A DNA stretch of 64,000 nt from Trema orientale (lineage: Eukaryota; Streptophyta; Magnoliopsida; Rosales; Cannabaceae): positions 1,212,917 to 1,276,916 of the forward strand of contig JXTC01000002.1 of assembly GCA_002914845.1 (NCBI GenBank), given 5' to 3'. Under the pieces are notes generated by a model. The model was not told where the DNA came from, searched no databases, and worked only from the letters and a program-made list of their open reading frames with translations. Within the stretch, counting starts at the first letter, position 1; every line of letters begins with the position of its first letter. Of the stretch, positions 26,012-37,795 are shown piece by piece. A program made the position numbers and the translations under genes.

Positions 26012-26539
26012 GGGTTAATGGCACAAGTGGTCCCTGAAATATCCAATCTGTGATAATTTGGTCCTCATACATTTAGTTATTTCAATTAAGCCTTTAAATT
26101 TTCCGATATATAGTAATTTAGCTCCTGAATTATCTAAATTGCTACATACTTCTAAATTTTTTGACCAAAACACACTTAAGGAGCACATCATGGCATCTGA
26201 AAGTGTATTAAATAGATATTTTAGAAATTTTAAGTACAAAAATTAACAATCACAAAAAAAAATTTTTCCAAATTTGTCACTCTAAAAATCCTGAAAAATG
26301 CAAATTTTACATTTTTTTCTTCTATCAAAATCCTTTTATTTAGTTTATTTTCCTTTAAATATACTTTTAGATACTAAATATGTGCATCACATGCGTCATT
26401 GATCAGAAATTTAACATTAGATACTTTAGGGACCAATTTGCTTCAAATCGACGAATTCAATTTAATTGCCACAATTGAAACTTTGAGGACCAAATTGCCA
26501 CAAATTGGATAATTCATGGACTATTTTTTCCATAAACCC
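26012..26539. mobile_element. Mutator-like foldback element
   Basis: The left arm begins GGGTTAATGGCACAAGTGG and continues ATAATTTGGTCCTCA. The right arm, reverse-complemented, begins GGGTTTATGGAAAAAATAG and continues GCAATTTGGTCCTCA. The arms run for more than 80 bases. There is no coding capacity. A clear target duplication was not found (TTTTCATTT against TTTTATATT is imperfect). It lies just upstream of the minus-strand gene and could touch its promoter. Confidence 0.6.
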
Positions 26540-27004
26540 TTTTTATATTTGAAAGAATACATTTCCTTTTCTTTTAGGTAGAAAATAATGCATTTCCTTA
26601 GTATCCTTCCAATATGAATCCCATTTTTACTAGAGTGGTTTTATTGTCACCATATTTGTTAGTTTTTTTACAATTTTACCAAAACAACACTAAATTAAAT
26701 TACCTTTTAGTATATAAATAAATTTTAAAGAACCCTCTTTACACACGTCTCTTTGAATAATTTTTCTTTTCATTTTTAAAAAAAAAATTAAATGTGTTTC
26801 TTTTCATATAAATCTACATATCGAAGGAAGTATTTTTCCACTTTCGAATGATTCACTGTACTTCTCAACCTAAAAATTTCTAATTAAAAAATGAAAAAGA
26901 GTCAAGAAGATGCCATTAAATTTTAAGTGCATAAGGAAAATAAGTACATCCCTTTCCTTAAACCGAAAAATAAAAATAAAATATTTGAGAACATGCCATC
27001 ATTA
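26540..27004. other. Intergenic, nothing recognised
   Basis: AT-rich sequence without genes or clear repeats. Confidence 0.5.
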
Positions 27005-27400
27005 AAAGTGGCAAAATGGGTGGGCGGGACGGGTGGGCTTGGAAAGAAGGACAGGTNAAAAATAAAATTTATGAAAAAATAAATAATATGTTATTTTTTT
27101 TATTGATAAAAATATAAAAATAATTAAATAAGCTATAAGTATATCAATTGAATAGTTGATAAAAAAAAAAAAGTTTAAAACAAAAATCTTACGAAAATTA
27201 TTTAGAATCAGACTAAAATTTGAAAGTGTGAAAAAAAGAGTGAGAGAAAGTGTATTTATAAGTATTTGAAAAAAAATTTTAATTAAATTTATTTTAAAAA
27301 AATTAAAAAAAAATAAAAAAAAAATATTTTTGGCAAGCCCAGTAGACCTAGATATATAGGCCCAGCCCGGCTCTACCCCTAGGACCAGGCCAAGCCCCTT
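27005..27400. mobile_element. hAT-like fragment with one unresolved base
   Basis: AGTGGCAAAATGGGTGGGCG near 27007 resembles the terminal and subterminal sequence of non-autonomous hAT elements. A complementary-style block (GGCCCAGCCCGGC) lies near 27359-27371. Between them is AT-rich filler. An N at 27057 marks an uncertain base or hidden join. The right end is not clear and may have been displaced by the gypsy fossil that follows. Confidence 0.4.
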
Positions 27401-28414
27401 CTATTACCGGTGATCTGGAGCGAGCGGCAAAGTATCACGATCATGTTCGAGGTTGTGGTCAGCCCGGTAATCTGGAGTGAGCGGCAGAGCAGCACGACCA
27501 TGTTCGAGGTCGCATTCAGCTCAATAAACAACAAGATCGTGAGGAGTCCCGTTCGTTGAATTCGAGAGTTCGTGAGATCGATAGCTCGAGAGTTCGTGAG
27601 ATCGAGGGCTCAGAAGTTCGTGATTAAAGAGATGTACCTGATGCCAGTCTGGCGAAGACAGGAGATCTCCCTCCAAGACTACCTCGAGAGAATTCTCGAG
27701 CTGGCCGGCAAGCTGAAGCGACTAGGTCACAAGCCCCGGGCAGCGTATTCGAGAGAGTTGGCCGAGCAGCAGAAGATATTGATCGAGAATGAGGGCGCGA
27801 TCTCCGTGATCGCTTGAACCGGCAAAGAGTGAGCACATCAGAAACTACGACTAGCAGGGGTTCGACCACTTCAGTCCCAGTCAATGCCCAGGTCGCTCAA
27901 GAGGTTGCTCGCATGCGAAACGAGCTTAATCGTCTGGCTGCTCGCAAGGAGTACCAGGTGAAAGGGGACTACTCGCCCTTTACACTTGAGATCCAGAATG
28001 CTCCTCTACCCGATGGTTTCAAGATTCCAACTATCACTGCCTACGAGGGAAAGATAGACCCTCGAGATCACCTAGACTTGTTCAATGATCATATGGATCT
28101 GAATTGGGTACAACACTTAGCCCGATGTCGATGTTTTGTTGTTACGCTCGCCAAAAGAGCTAAAAAGTGGTTCAAAAACCAGCTAGAGGGATCGATAACC
28201 TTATGGTAATAGTTTTCCCAAGACTTTGTCTGTCAATTCTATGCCTCTAGAGCCTACGCCACACCCTGCTTGGCACTAGCTAATGTCAAACAAGGAGACC
28301 GAAAGTCTTCGCTCTTACTTGAAGCGGTTCAACGAAGAAGCTGCCAAAGCGACGAAGGCACCGGAGGGAGGACTCTTGATGGCTTTGGCGGGAGGTGTCC
28401 GTTCCTAGACACCT

Positions 28415-30010
28415 CTATGGAGGAATCTCTTAAAAGTTCATTGCACCGATGTGGAGGATTTCTACTAGAGAGCGGAAAAATACATGCGTGTTGAGAACGC
28501 ACAAGATTCAACGGACCATCCGAATGGCGACAAGTCTAACAAGAAGGGAAATAAGAAGAAGAGAAAAGACGATAATGAGCAAGCCACATCTTCTTCAGAG
28601 AAGAAACATCACACAGAGGAACGAAGGTACCCACACTCTCCTAAGTTCACTTACTATAGTGGGCTCACTGATAGTAGGGAGAACGTTCTGATGGCCACTG
28701 AGGACAAGGTCCCCTACAAGCGACCTTCTCCTATTAAGGAAAAAAGCGCAAGAAAAGACCAGAACAAATACTGCCACTTCCATCGAGATAACGGTTATGA
28801 TACTAATGACTGTTACAACCTGAAGGACGAAATCAAAGAGTTGATTCTGTGGGGATACCTCGGGAGGTATCAACGAATGAGAGACTATGATCGAAGAGAG
28901 GATGATGATGAGTGAGCAGTTTCTCCAACTCGTGATAACTTGTTTCGAGGTGAAATCAGGACTATCTTTGGAGGACCTCACGTCGCTGGAAGTTCAGCTC
29001 GCACAACTCGAAAAGCTCCAAGACCAAACGTCCTTCACCTTGAAGATCATCCGACAAAGAGTTTTCGAAGAGAGATCAAGCAGATCACTTTCGCTGATGA
29101 GGATGCTCGCGATGTGCACTATCCGCATAACGACCCGATGGTCATTACTCTTTAGATCAACAACATGCTTGTCCACCGAACTCTGATCGACGATGGAAGC
29201 TCGGTGAACATCCTATGGAGGAATCTCTTAAAAGTTCATTGCACCGATGTGGAGGATTTCTATCCATGAGCAGAAAAATACATGCGTATTGAGAACGCAC
29301 AAGATTCAACGGACCATCCAAATGGTGACAAGTCTAACAAGAAGGGAAATAAGAAGAAGAGAAAAGACGATAATGAGCAAGCCACATCTTCTTCAGAGAA
29401 GAAACCTCACACAGAGGAACGAAGGTACCCACACTCTCCTAAGTTCACTTACTATAGCGGGCTCACTAATAGTAGGGAGAACGTTCTGATGGCCACCGAG
29501 GACAGGGTCCCCTACAAGCGACCTTCTCCTATTAAGGAAAAAGGCGCAAGAAAAGACCAGAACAAATACTGCCACTTCCATCGAGATAACGGTTATGATA
29601 CTAATGACTGTTATAACCTGAAGGACGAAATCAAAGAGTTGATCTTGTGGGGATACCTCGGGAGGTACCAACAAAGGAGAGACTATGATCGAAGAGAGGA
29701 TGATGATGAGCGAGCAGTTTCTCCAACTCGTGATAACTTGTTTCGAGGTGAAATCAGGACTATCTTTGGAGGACCTCACGTCGCTGGAAGTTTAGTTCGC
29801 ACAACTCGAAAAGCTCCAAGACCAAACGTCCTTCACCCTGAAGATCATTCGACAAAGAGTTTTCGAAGAGAGATCAAGCCGATCACTTTCGCTGATGAGG
29901 ATGCTCGCGATGTGCACTATCCGCATAATGACCCGATGGTCATTACTCTTTAGATCAACAACATGCTTGTCCACCGAACTCTGATCGACGATGGAAGCTC
30001 GGTGAACATC
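28415..30010 (+). repeat. 798-bp tandem duplication inside the gypsy fossil
   Basis: The block from CTATGGAGGAATCTCTTAAA at 28415 recurs at 29213, and the first block's ending (GAAGCTCGGTGAACATCCTAT) recurs at the end of the second. The spacing is 798 bp at both ends, a multiple of three, so the copies align with no net length change. They are nearly identical. The shared CTAT at the junction suggests unequal exchange or slippage at microhomology. It covers the zinc-knuckle to protease part of the element. Confidence 0.9.
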
Positions 30011-31199
30011 CTATACTTAAGTGCTCTGAAGAAGATGGGCTTAGATGCATAACACTTGAAGCCAACTACAGCCAAGCTTTACGACTTCATTGGTGACAAT
30101 GTCCAGCCCATAGGTGTGATTCAGCTTGCACTCACTGTGGGAGCGCGACCTCGACAGAAAACAGTCATGACCAATTTTCTCGTGGTGGACTACGCAACGG
30201 CCTACAATGCAGTCCTTGGAAGACTGTCCCTTCGAGAACTGACGGCCATCACCTCGATCCACAACTTGGCGATGAAATTCCCAACTATAGAAGGATTTGG
30301 AGTTCTATGAGGCGAGCAGCAAGAAGCTCACAAACGCTACAACCAATCAATTAGGATTGCTGAAAAAAAGGCCTAGACGCGCGAGCTGTAGATCGCGAGT
30401 CCGCGGCTGAATCGATCAGAATCTGGATCCTCGTGTGATCGACGAGGAGAAGAAGACTGGTCCTATACAAGAGCTCGTTTAATTCCGATTGAACGAGCAA
30501 AAATAAAGTCATCCTAAATAGACCTAATCTGTCTATATTTAAAGGATGACTAGCTGTCCAATAGAAGAAGCCAGATGCGATGATGAGTTACGTCGACGAG
30601 GTTTCTCAGTTCTACCACATTACGTGGTAACCATTCTGAGCGGCAGACTTTAAAAGATGTGCTTCAAGGATGCAACTGGCCAATGAGGAGAAAGAACATG
30701 ATGAGCTACATACAACAATGCGACAATGCTTTTCCCACTACCATAAACTGCAAACTATCGAGCTAAATGGGTAAAAGCCAGGTCCATAAGGCCTATCATT
30801 TTGAGTAAAGTCGTTGGATTCGTTGCAAGATGTGTAATATACAGATTTGGAGTTCTAGAGAAGACCGTGTCAGATAATAACATAGTTTAAGAGTACTCTA
30901 TTCAACAGGACATATGGCATGAAGCGATGATCCCGGTAGAACTTGAAGTAGAAACTCAAAGAGTGGGAGCTTACAACCAGGAGACTAATTATGAGTTTTT
31001 TCAAAGATATCTCGACCTCCTGGAGGGAGAACGAGAATAAACATAGATACAGAAAGTATTATTAAGTCTTGTATTTTTCCTTTCATTGTAACAATTCTAC
31101 TCGAATAATGATAAGTTCATTTTTGAATTTGTCTTAAGTAAAACTCCTTCAATAATTAGTTTCATATTGCTTTGTCACCTCGAGACTATGGGGGCATAA

Positions 31200-32289
31200 T
31201 GTGTGGTGAAACACCGATAATCACATTATAATACTACAGTTTGAGCGTATGATGTTCGAGTGTTCGAGGTTTGAATATTCAAGTGTTCGAGTGATCGAGT
31301 GTTCGTGTGTTCGGGTGCTGGAAGAGTTTGAGATTCAAAAACTAATATGTTTGAGGTAGTTTAGATCATGTTCGCGGATCGTGTTAAGTACTAGAATAAG
31401 ATTAAGCCCTCAACAATAAATTGAAGGTCTTAGCCTTAAACGAAATAATTTTAAAACAAAATTGTGGCTAAGTCAAACTGATTGCTTTATACTATGAAGG
31501 ATAAACACTTTCTTCAAGTATATGTAAAAACCAAGCTGCTCGCAACGCGAAAAGAAATACAATTTTCTTAAGTATAATGTGAGCAATCATAGAAGAAATT
31601 CGACGAATAAGACATTATCGAAGAAAATCTACTCGGTGAAAATATTCGACCTCCTAACTTGATCCCTATTTTCAGCTTGCAACAAATATAAGTAGACAAA
31701 GGAGTGTTGGCTCGACACCTACTTACACCTCGCAAGAAGAAGCAACCCGAGCAAGATCGAGAAAGCAAAAAGATTCATGCTGCACAAAGTGACACCAAGA
31801 ACCGGAGGCCAATTGTTATACACCAAATTCACATCTGCTCGAAGATAGCGAGTAAATTTTTATCCCGAGATTTCCTCCATCCAAAATTCAAATCTCCAAT
31901 ATATTAGGGATTATATTTGGAATTTATGAGATAGGATTATTCAAATAAAAATTTTACTAGATCTTGGGGGAGATAAATACGAATTTAAATTCGTATTCAA
32001 TATAATCTTTTTGATATCTGAAAAGATCTAATCTGTAACAGGAAACTTATCTCATCAGGCCTATAAATATAAGACTCCTGAGCAGAGAAAAGGACCCTAA
32101 CTGAAAGCTCTCTTGTAACCAGTATACTGAGAGAATAACACCGACTATAGTGGACGTAGGCTCTTTGTTCGAAAGGTTAAACTACTCTAAAATCCCTGTT
32201 TCATTATTTTCTCTCCCATTTTTGCTTTAATCTTTAATTTTCTTCAAAAACCATCAATTCCGTTGTTATACCAACTTATGGTATCAACA
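31200..32289 (+). mobile_element. LTR of the Tat-like fossil
   Basis: About 1,090 bp, starting TGTGTGGTG after a purine-rich tract (ACTATGGGGGCATAA) and ending GGTATCAACA. It holds a TATA box (CTATAAATAT at 32061-32070) and, near 31245-31320, several degenerate copies of a GTTCGAGT motif. No second copy was found on the left of the element. Confidence 0.7.
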
Positions 32290-32372
32290 CTAAGTATTTT
32301 AGTTTTTAGTTTATTTAATTTTTGTAATTTATTTTAATTCGACTTGTCCAGATAAAATTTGGATTATTTTAA

Positions 32373-33526
32373 GGATAATTTGCAGCAAAAATCTTAGTGC
32401 TTTTGGCACTTAGGTCTTCAGCTTTTAAATTTTGACATTTAAATCCTAAACCTCTCAAAAAGCTTGCATCCGTTGGTCCTTATATTAGTTCTGTTTATAT
32501 TTCTCGTTAAATAAGCATGTTCTTGCCACGTGACCCCTTTATCTGGGAATTTTGTGAAAAATGAAAAATCAAATCTTTTCATATTGAATTAGGGAACTAA
32601 AGGTCATAGCCTCCAGTCAACAACACCAAAAAATCATAACTTAATCAAGTCTTACCAAGAACGCATTTCTGGCAAAGAAAGATCGAACCAATGGCATAAT
32701 TTAGAAGGCACAAAGTACTGTTGTATTTAGAATTTATAAAGAGTCACCAAGTTGTATCACCATAACTTTCCCAAATTTATTAATTGATTAAAAAAAAGAA
32801 TAATTAAAAAAGGAATAGATTAAGCTAGAAGATAGAAATTTTATTGCAAGTCACACTCTCAATTTATCAATTTTTAGAAAATTATGGATTTTTTTTTCCC
32901 CATACAATTGTACAAGAACCTGCAAATTGATCTTCTTTTTCTTTTTTTTTTTCTTTTGCAAAATAAAGAAAAAGAAAGAAAAAAGAAGAAGTAGAAGTTG
33001 GCCAAATCACATACAGTAGAGTACAGTGAAAAAAGGGTCCTTCAATAAAGATGAATTCTGATATAAGCTGATTTCATGGAAGCCGGGCTACATTCATATA
33101 CCTCTAGTTATGGATTATGACTGCTTTCTCCATCAACTTCCCATCCTTTGGAGGTTGCGACCAAGCTAATTAAGCTCTGTGTTGGCCATGCGTTCCAGCT
33201 CATCCTCGAATAGTATAAACTCATTCATGGCGGCCTTCATGGTCGCTTCGAGTCACTCCATGAATTTTTTTTTCTAATTTTAATTTTAATTTTAGGTGTT
33301 GTTCCATGGCTTAAACTTTTTTTTTTTTTTTCACGAAATACCCGGATAAAGGGGGTTCTATGGGTAGCACATGCATATTTAACGACAGATATAATTGGAA
33401 CTCAGATAGGTACCAACAGATGTGAGCTTTCCGGGAGGTTTGAGATTTAAATGCCAAAATTTAGAGGCTGGGAACATAAAGTGCCAAAAATACTAAAGAT
33501 TGAGGACTTTTGCTGTAAATTACCCT
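32373..33526. mobile_element. MULE with about 170-bp inverted ends and 9-bp target duplication
   Basis: TTATTTTAA flanks the element at 32364-32372 and 33527-33535. The ends are long inverted repeats: left GGATAATTTGCAGCAAAA, right reverse-complemented GGGTAATTTACAGCAAAA, continuing for about 170 bases. This is the Mutator-like pattern. No transposase is present. The interior holds a less AT-rich patch near 33060-33270 with a short frame on the minus strand that may be a captured gene fragment. It was inserted about 80 bp beyond the gypsy LTR. Confidence 0.85.
33145..33265 (-). pseudogene. Possible captured gene fragment inside the MULE
   Basis: On the minus strand a short frame reads LEATMKAAMNEFILFEDELE followed by RMANTELN and a stop. 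The composition looks like real amphipathic protein sequence, unlike the surrounding random frames, and could be the C-terminal end of a host protein. I do not recognise the parent gene. It has no start or splice context, so it would be a non-functional passenger. Confidence is low because the frame is short. Confidence 0.3.
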
Positions 33527-33872
33527 TTATTTTAATTACAGTACTTATTAGAAATTTAATTTCAATATTTGTAGGTTCGACATTCTTTACTACCATTTAT
33601 ACTATAAAACTTGACACACTTGCGAAATAATTTCGTGGACACTAATTCATCATTATATATTAATTTTAAAATAATAGTATAGAGGGTAATTTAATTTCAA
33701 TCCCTATAGGTTCGGCAATCTTTACTACCATTTATACTATAAAACTTGACACTGTATGCTTGCGGAATAATTTCATGAACACTAATTTATTCATTATATA
33801 CTAATTTTAAAATAACAATATAGAGAGCACATAGCCATTTAACAAAAACCTGTTTTCATTCTTATATATGTT

Positions 33873-34167
33873 GAGTCTGTTTGGATCTTGGATTTTAGGA
33901 AGGAAAAAAAAAATAAATTCTTAGGAGTTTCATTTTCCTTTGTTTGGATCTCACAGATTGAAGAAATTTTTTTTCCAACAGAGATTATGTGAGTGATGTT
34001 TAGAGTAAATTTGGATGATTTAGATTATAATAAAAGGATTATGAGAGAAACAGTGTTAAGAACTAAGTTTTATAAAATTCTAGCAAAATATTTTTCCTCT
34101 CTTTTTTTCTTTCAATTTTTCCTTCACAATTTTGTTCCCAACTAAAATCCAAGTTCCAAACATAGCC
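33873..34167. mobile_element. MITE with inverted TGTTTGGA...TTGGATTTTAG ends
   Basis: Left end: CTGTTTGGATCTTGGATTTT. Right end, reverse-complemented: ATGTTTGGAACTTGGATTTT. The interior is AT-rich and non-coding. The type is common in dicots (PIF/Harbinger or hAT-like), and the target duplication was not resolved. Confidence 0.65.
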
Positions 34168-34198
34168 ATAGTGAATAATATAGAGAAAAGAACATTCT

Positions 34199-34420
34199 AC
34201 ACATGGATAATACTAAGTATCTCATCTCATTTCCTACATTTTCAATATTACCTGATATGACATATAATTTGTTACTATACAAATAGTGAATATCATTCAA
34301 CTTATTTATGATAAGTTTTAATTTTCCAATTGAAGAGTGGTAACTCATCTGCCACATCAGGTGTGGTATTAAAAAAATGATAAAAGATGTGGTATCCCTC
34401 TCACTATCCTTCTATACATT
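34199..34420. mobile_element. Foldback MITE related to the one at 5862
   Basis: The left arm (GGATAATACTAAGTATCTCA, then ATTACCTGATATGACATAT) pairs with the right arm reverse-complemented (GGATAGTGAGAGGGATACC, then CACACCTGATGTGGCAGAT). The arrangement of motifs (AATACCA followed by GAGTTA) resembles the foldback at 5862-6064. It abuts the preceding MITE. Confidence 0.5.
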
Positions 34421-35024
34421 TTCTCTACCAAACATACCCTTAATTGAAATTCAAGCACTTTGTTGTCTATTTAAAACTTGAGTTTTTGATTTTTTTCGAG
34501 CTCACCATTTGGGTCCGTTGAGTTGGACGGAGGCGTACAAGTTTTTTCAATTGCCATCTCTCAATGAAGAAAAGAAAAAAAAAAAAAACAAAAAGAAAAG
34601 AAAAAACAAAAAAACTTGAAAAAGGGGGGAAAAGAAAGAGTTTAAAGAGGTGACAGCGAGCTAAAATACCTCCTAGAGGGGACTCTGGTTTCTCTCATGC
34701 TTTAGCAATTAGCAAAAAATGTATGGGCAACAGCTTTGGGACGGAAACTTCCAAGTCTCAGTTGTGGTGAAAGCATAGAGATCAATGCGTCTGTAATATA
34801 TAGATAGGCAAAGGTAATATATAGTTTTCGATTTTTCCCATAAACTTGATAGTTAGGTTTCAGTGTTTGTGACTTCCAACTCGAAATTTGTGGAAACAGA
34901 AACAAATATTTATGGATTTTGAAATTCTCACTTTGGGTTTTGCTCTGTCTTTCTTTCTTCCTTAACCTTATTCAATCCCCCAGTTTTCGTTTCAGCATTA
35001 ACAAATTTCATTGAATCGAATAAA
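34421..35024. other. Upstream region of the F-box cluster
   Basis: Non-coding. It includes an A-rich simple-sequence tract at about 34566-34620. No promoter element was assigned. Confidence 0.4.
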
Positions 35025-35275
35025 AATGGAGAAGAGATTTGGGGTTTTGCTTTGCCGGATGAGTTGGTTGAACACATCCTGTATTGGGTACCTCCTCCAT
35101 CTCTTACTCGATTCAAGTGCGTCAGTAAGTCATGGTATGCCCTTATCACTTCTCTCCCCCAAAAACTTACTTTTCAGCTTCATCCCCCATGACCGGCGTG
35201 AGCCACCCTCTTTGCCTATTACTATTCTTATAACTTTACGCAATTTCAGATTTTGTTTCAGGGTAAACAGAATTT
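35025..35275 (+). pseudogene. F-box gene fragment, copy A
   Basis: Starts with ATGGAGAAGAGATTTGG. Over three frames it encodes the remains of an F-box: the PDELVEHILYWVPPPSLTRF-type helix region and CVSKSW follow the start but are out of frame with it, by a single-base shift near residue 10. It aligns with the first 60 or so residues of copies B and C and then stops being recognisable. It ends only about 20 bases before copy B begins, so it is a truncated tandem duplicate. Confidence 0.7.
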
Positions 35276-35292
35276 GAATAAGTTGGACAAAA

Positions 35293-36297
35293 ATGGCGAC
35301 GAAATGTGGGGTTATGCCGGATGACTCGGTTGAACAAATCATGTCGTGGGTTCCTCCTCCATCTCTGGTTCCTTTCAAGTGCGTCAGCAATTCATGGTAG
35401 GCTCTAATCACTTCACTCCTCGATAACCCTAAATACGTCGCTAAGCACCATCGTAAGACCTTAATTGTCAGCTACTACTACCATCTCTTACGTGGACCAC
35501 CCTTTTTGCTTACTCTATTCGATACTGAAGATGGCCTCATTTGCCTCGTTAATGGTTTCGGCTCCGTCATGTTGTGTAATCCTGCATTGCAAGAATTCAG
35601 AGTTGTTCCCCCTTCGGAGTATGCTGATGATTTCAATAAGCATATGGTTGGAGGAATCGGATTCGGATACGATTCTAGATGTGACGATTACAAGATTGTT
35701 CAGATTTCTAGTCACCGTGCGGTGGCTGATTTGTACTCCTTGAGTACTGATTCTTGGACCTTCAATCGAGACTGGATTTTCAGTTGAAGTGAGCATGCAA
35801 TGCTGTTCTGAATGCTCAAACGCATGTATACTGCAAAGGGGTTTATTTTTGGCGGTTGGACAGATTGATTCTTTCTTTCAATATGTGTGATGAGCTCTTT
35901 CATGGCATACCTCTGTTAGTTACAGAGGAATGGTCTAATGACCGTTCGGATATCATGGTGTGGAAAGACTCCCTTGCTTTAGTCTCCTTCAGTTCTTTTC
36001 ACTCTTCCAATTTTAGTGGAGATATGGTTGTTGAATGAACACTTTGATGACGATAATGTTAATGGCAGTCCCTGGATCAAACATCTAAGCATTGGACCCC
36101 TTGTAGGAATTGACCGTCCCTTGCAATTCTGGAAGAGTGACGAGCTCCTTATGCTTGATGCAGATGGAAGATCGGTCTCCTTCAACCTTGCTACTCAGAA
36201 GCTTAGGAGCCTCCCTACTCATCCGGCGGATGGAATTATCTACTGGGGATGTTATGTGAAGAGTCTGATTTCTGTTAATGGTCGAAATCGAGTTTGA
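35293..36297 (+). pseudogene. F-box (CPR1/CPR30-like) pseudogene, copy B
   Basis: F-box proteins are substrate receptors of SCF ubiquitin ligases. This copy starts ATGGCGACG at 35293 and reads an F-box (PDDSVEQIMSWVPPPSLVPF, then CVSNSW). The next codon, at 35398, is TAG. Downstream in the same frame comes the F-box-associated domain (LLTLFDTEDGLICLVNGFGS; IGFGYDSRCDDYKIV) up to a TGA at 35785. After a disturbed stretch, the same frame resumes with GSPWIKHLSIGPLVGIDRPL and ends GRNRV at 36297. It is therefore a host gene broken by one early stop, one mid-gene stop and local damage. The total length, about 335 codons, is usual for the family. Confidence 0.8.
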
Positions 36298-36947
36298 CTG
36301 TCCTGGTAACATATCTATATTATGTATGTTAAAGAAATCTTGACGAGTAAAAGAGGCATTCAAGTGATGACCAATTCCAATGGGCATGTGTTGGGTAGCA
36401 AGATAGTGTGATACTCTTGTTTTCATTCCTGCTTTTACAAAATATTGATATGATAGTTTACTATAGCCCACAAATAAATAAGAGTTTTTATTTATTTAAA
36501 TATTTATTATTGGTGTGTGTATTTTTTTCAGTGAATAACATACCATTTAGGTTAGATAGATTTATACTTTCAAAAAAAAAAAAAAGGTTAGATAGATTTT
36601 TTCTGATTGCAAGGTTAGATGGATTTATGTTAATGTTCTTAGGTCCCAATAACAATTTATTGGTTGGGAGAATACACTACCTTCTAAATGGAGATTTATT
36701 AATTGTGGAATAGACCGTGAGCAATGATGTTGGATATTACTGATGCTCAACACCATAATTAATAGGTATGTGGGAACCATCTCATAATTTATATGTGAGC
36801 CTTTGATCGGTTATGTCTAGCTTGATTGGTTATGGGGCTAGGCACCACTTTAGTATTAAGTTAAGCGAAAAAAAAAAAAAAAAAAAAATTTCATGATGAA
36901 AAATCAATCGAAATTCATTGAAAACACATTATTTAAATTATTTGAAA
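36298..36947. other. Region downstream of F-box copy B
   Basis: The first 180 bases are homologous to the sequence downstream of copy C (50471-50690; the shared ATATTGATATGATAGT run is clear), so the duplication unit extended past the gene. The rest holds poly-A tracts and no gene. Confidence 0.6.
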
Positions 36948-37307
36948 GGATAGTATCACTTTTATACTTTGTATTTTGACATTTTGTTCAATTTATACAT
37001 TATATTTTGGTTATTATCAACATTGACTCTTAAATTTAAAATCTGTTATAAATTTATACCCTCACACAAATTTAGAGCAGTTAATTTACTAATATAATTT
37101 AATAAATTTATTCTCGAATCAGTTTTGTACAGTTTATTTTTAATTTTTTAAAGGACATCTTGGCAAATTAACTGCTCTATATTAGTGTCAGATATAAATT
37201 TATAATAGATTTCAAATCTAAAGGTCAAATATTAATAATAACCAAAATACAAAGTATAATTTGAATAAAGTGTCAAAATACAAAGTATAAAATTATGATA
37301 ATATCTC
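36948..37307. mobile_element. Mutator-type foldback with 9-10 bp target duplication
   Basis: TTATTTGAAA flanks both sides (36938-36947 and 37308-37317). The left arm (TTTATACTTTGTATTTTGAC, then ATTTTGGTTATTATCAACAT) is matched by the reverse complement of the right arm (TTTATACTTTGTATTTTGAC, then ATTTTGGTTATTATTAATAT). The arms extend for about 150 bases each, so almost the whole element is a hairpin. It has no coding capacity. Confidence 0.8.
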
Positions 37308-37795
37308 TTATTTGAAAATACATTAAAATTTCTTGATAATTGTTACAGTTCTATAGAATTTACATAAATTAAATCGTAAAAAAATATTTTAGAGCATGCT
37401 CGTATCTTTTTATTTATGATTATTTTAATTATTTTTTTCACTTAAGGGAGTAGAGATTTGAGTTAGGATTCAAGCAGAAATTTGAACTCAAAACCTCCAC
37501 AATGAAAGAAATTGTGGCCATACCTACAACAACCATTCTCGTATCATTTAACCATGTCAATTGCTTATGCATATTAGCAAATTCATTAAAGTAAATAGTT
37601 CAAATATCCATTTTGTTATTTTAGGGGATTTGATCCAAAAGAGGTAGTTTGTAGAGAAACTTTGTAAACGATATAGTTATCAAATTCGAGGTATCATGAA
37701 GCATGTAAAATTCTCTTTGTGTCAAGTCAAGATGCATGATAATCGAAATGACCTTTACATTTCATCTCCTGCACTATAAGTACAACCCTTTCAGG
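37308..37795. other. Intergenic
   Basis: AT-rich. Near 37440-37540 is a block with GAACTCAAAACCTCC, which looks like a common dispersed plant repeat, but I cannot assign a family. Confidence 0.4.

Larger units (their letters stand above)
27400..32289 (+). mobile_element. Ty3/gypsy (Tat-like) fossil, shortened, one LTR
   Basis: On the plus strand I recognise gag (the run PDGFKIPTITAYEGKIDPRD near 28010), a zinc-knuckle-like CHFH block (near 28780 and again near 29570), an aspartic protease (LIDDGSSVNIL, near 29980) and sequence like the end of a gypsy integrase (near 30640-31040). I recognise no reverse transcriptase. With only one LTR (31200-32289), this is a non-autonomous derivative and is broken in several ways. 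The gag wording is that of the Tat lineage. The GC-rich coding part contrasts with the AT-rich surroundings. Without a second LTR its age cannot be estimated. Confidence 0.8.

Noticed and set aside
30311-31199. Separate host gene between the protease part and the LTR of the gypsy fossil
   Set aside because: The sequence reads as gypsy integrase-end text and no independent host motif is seen.
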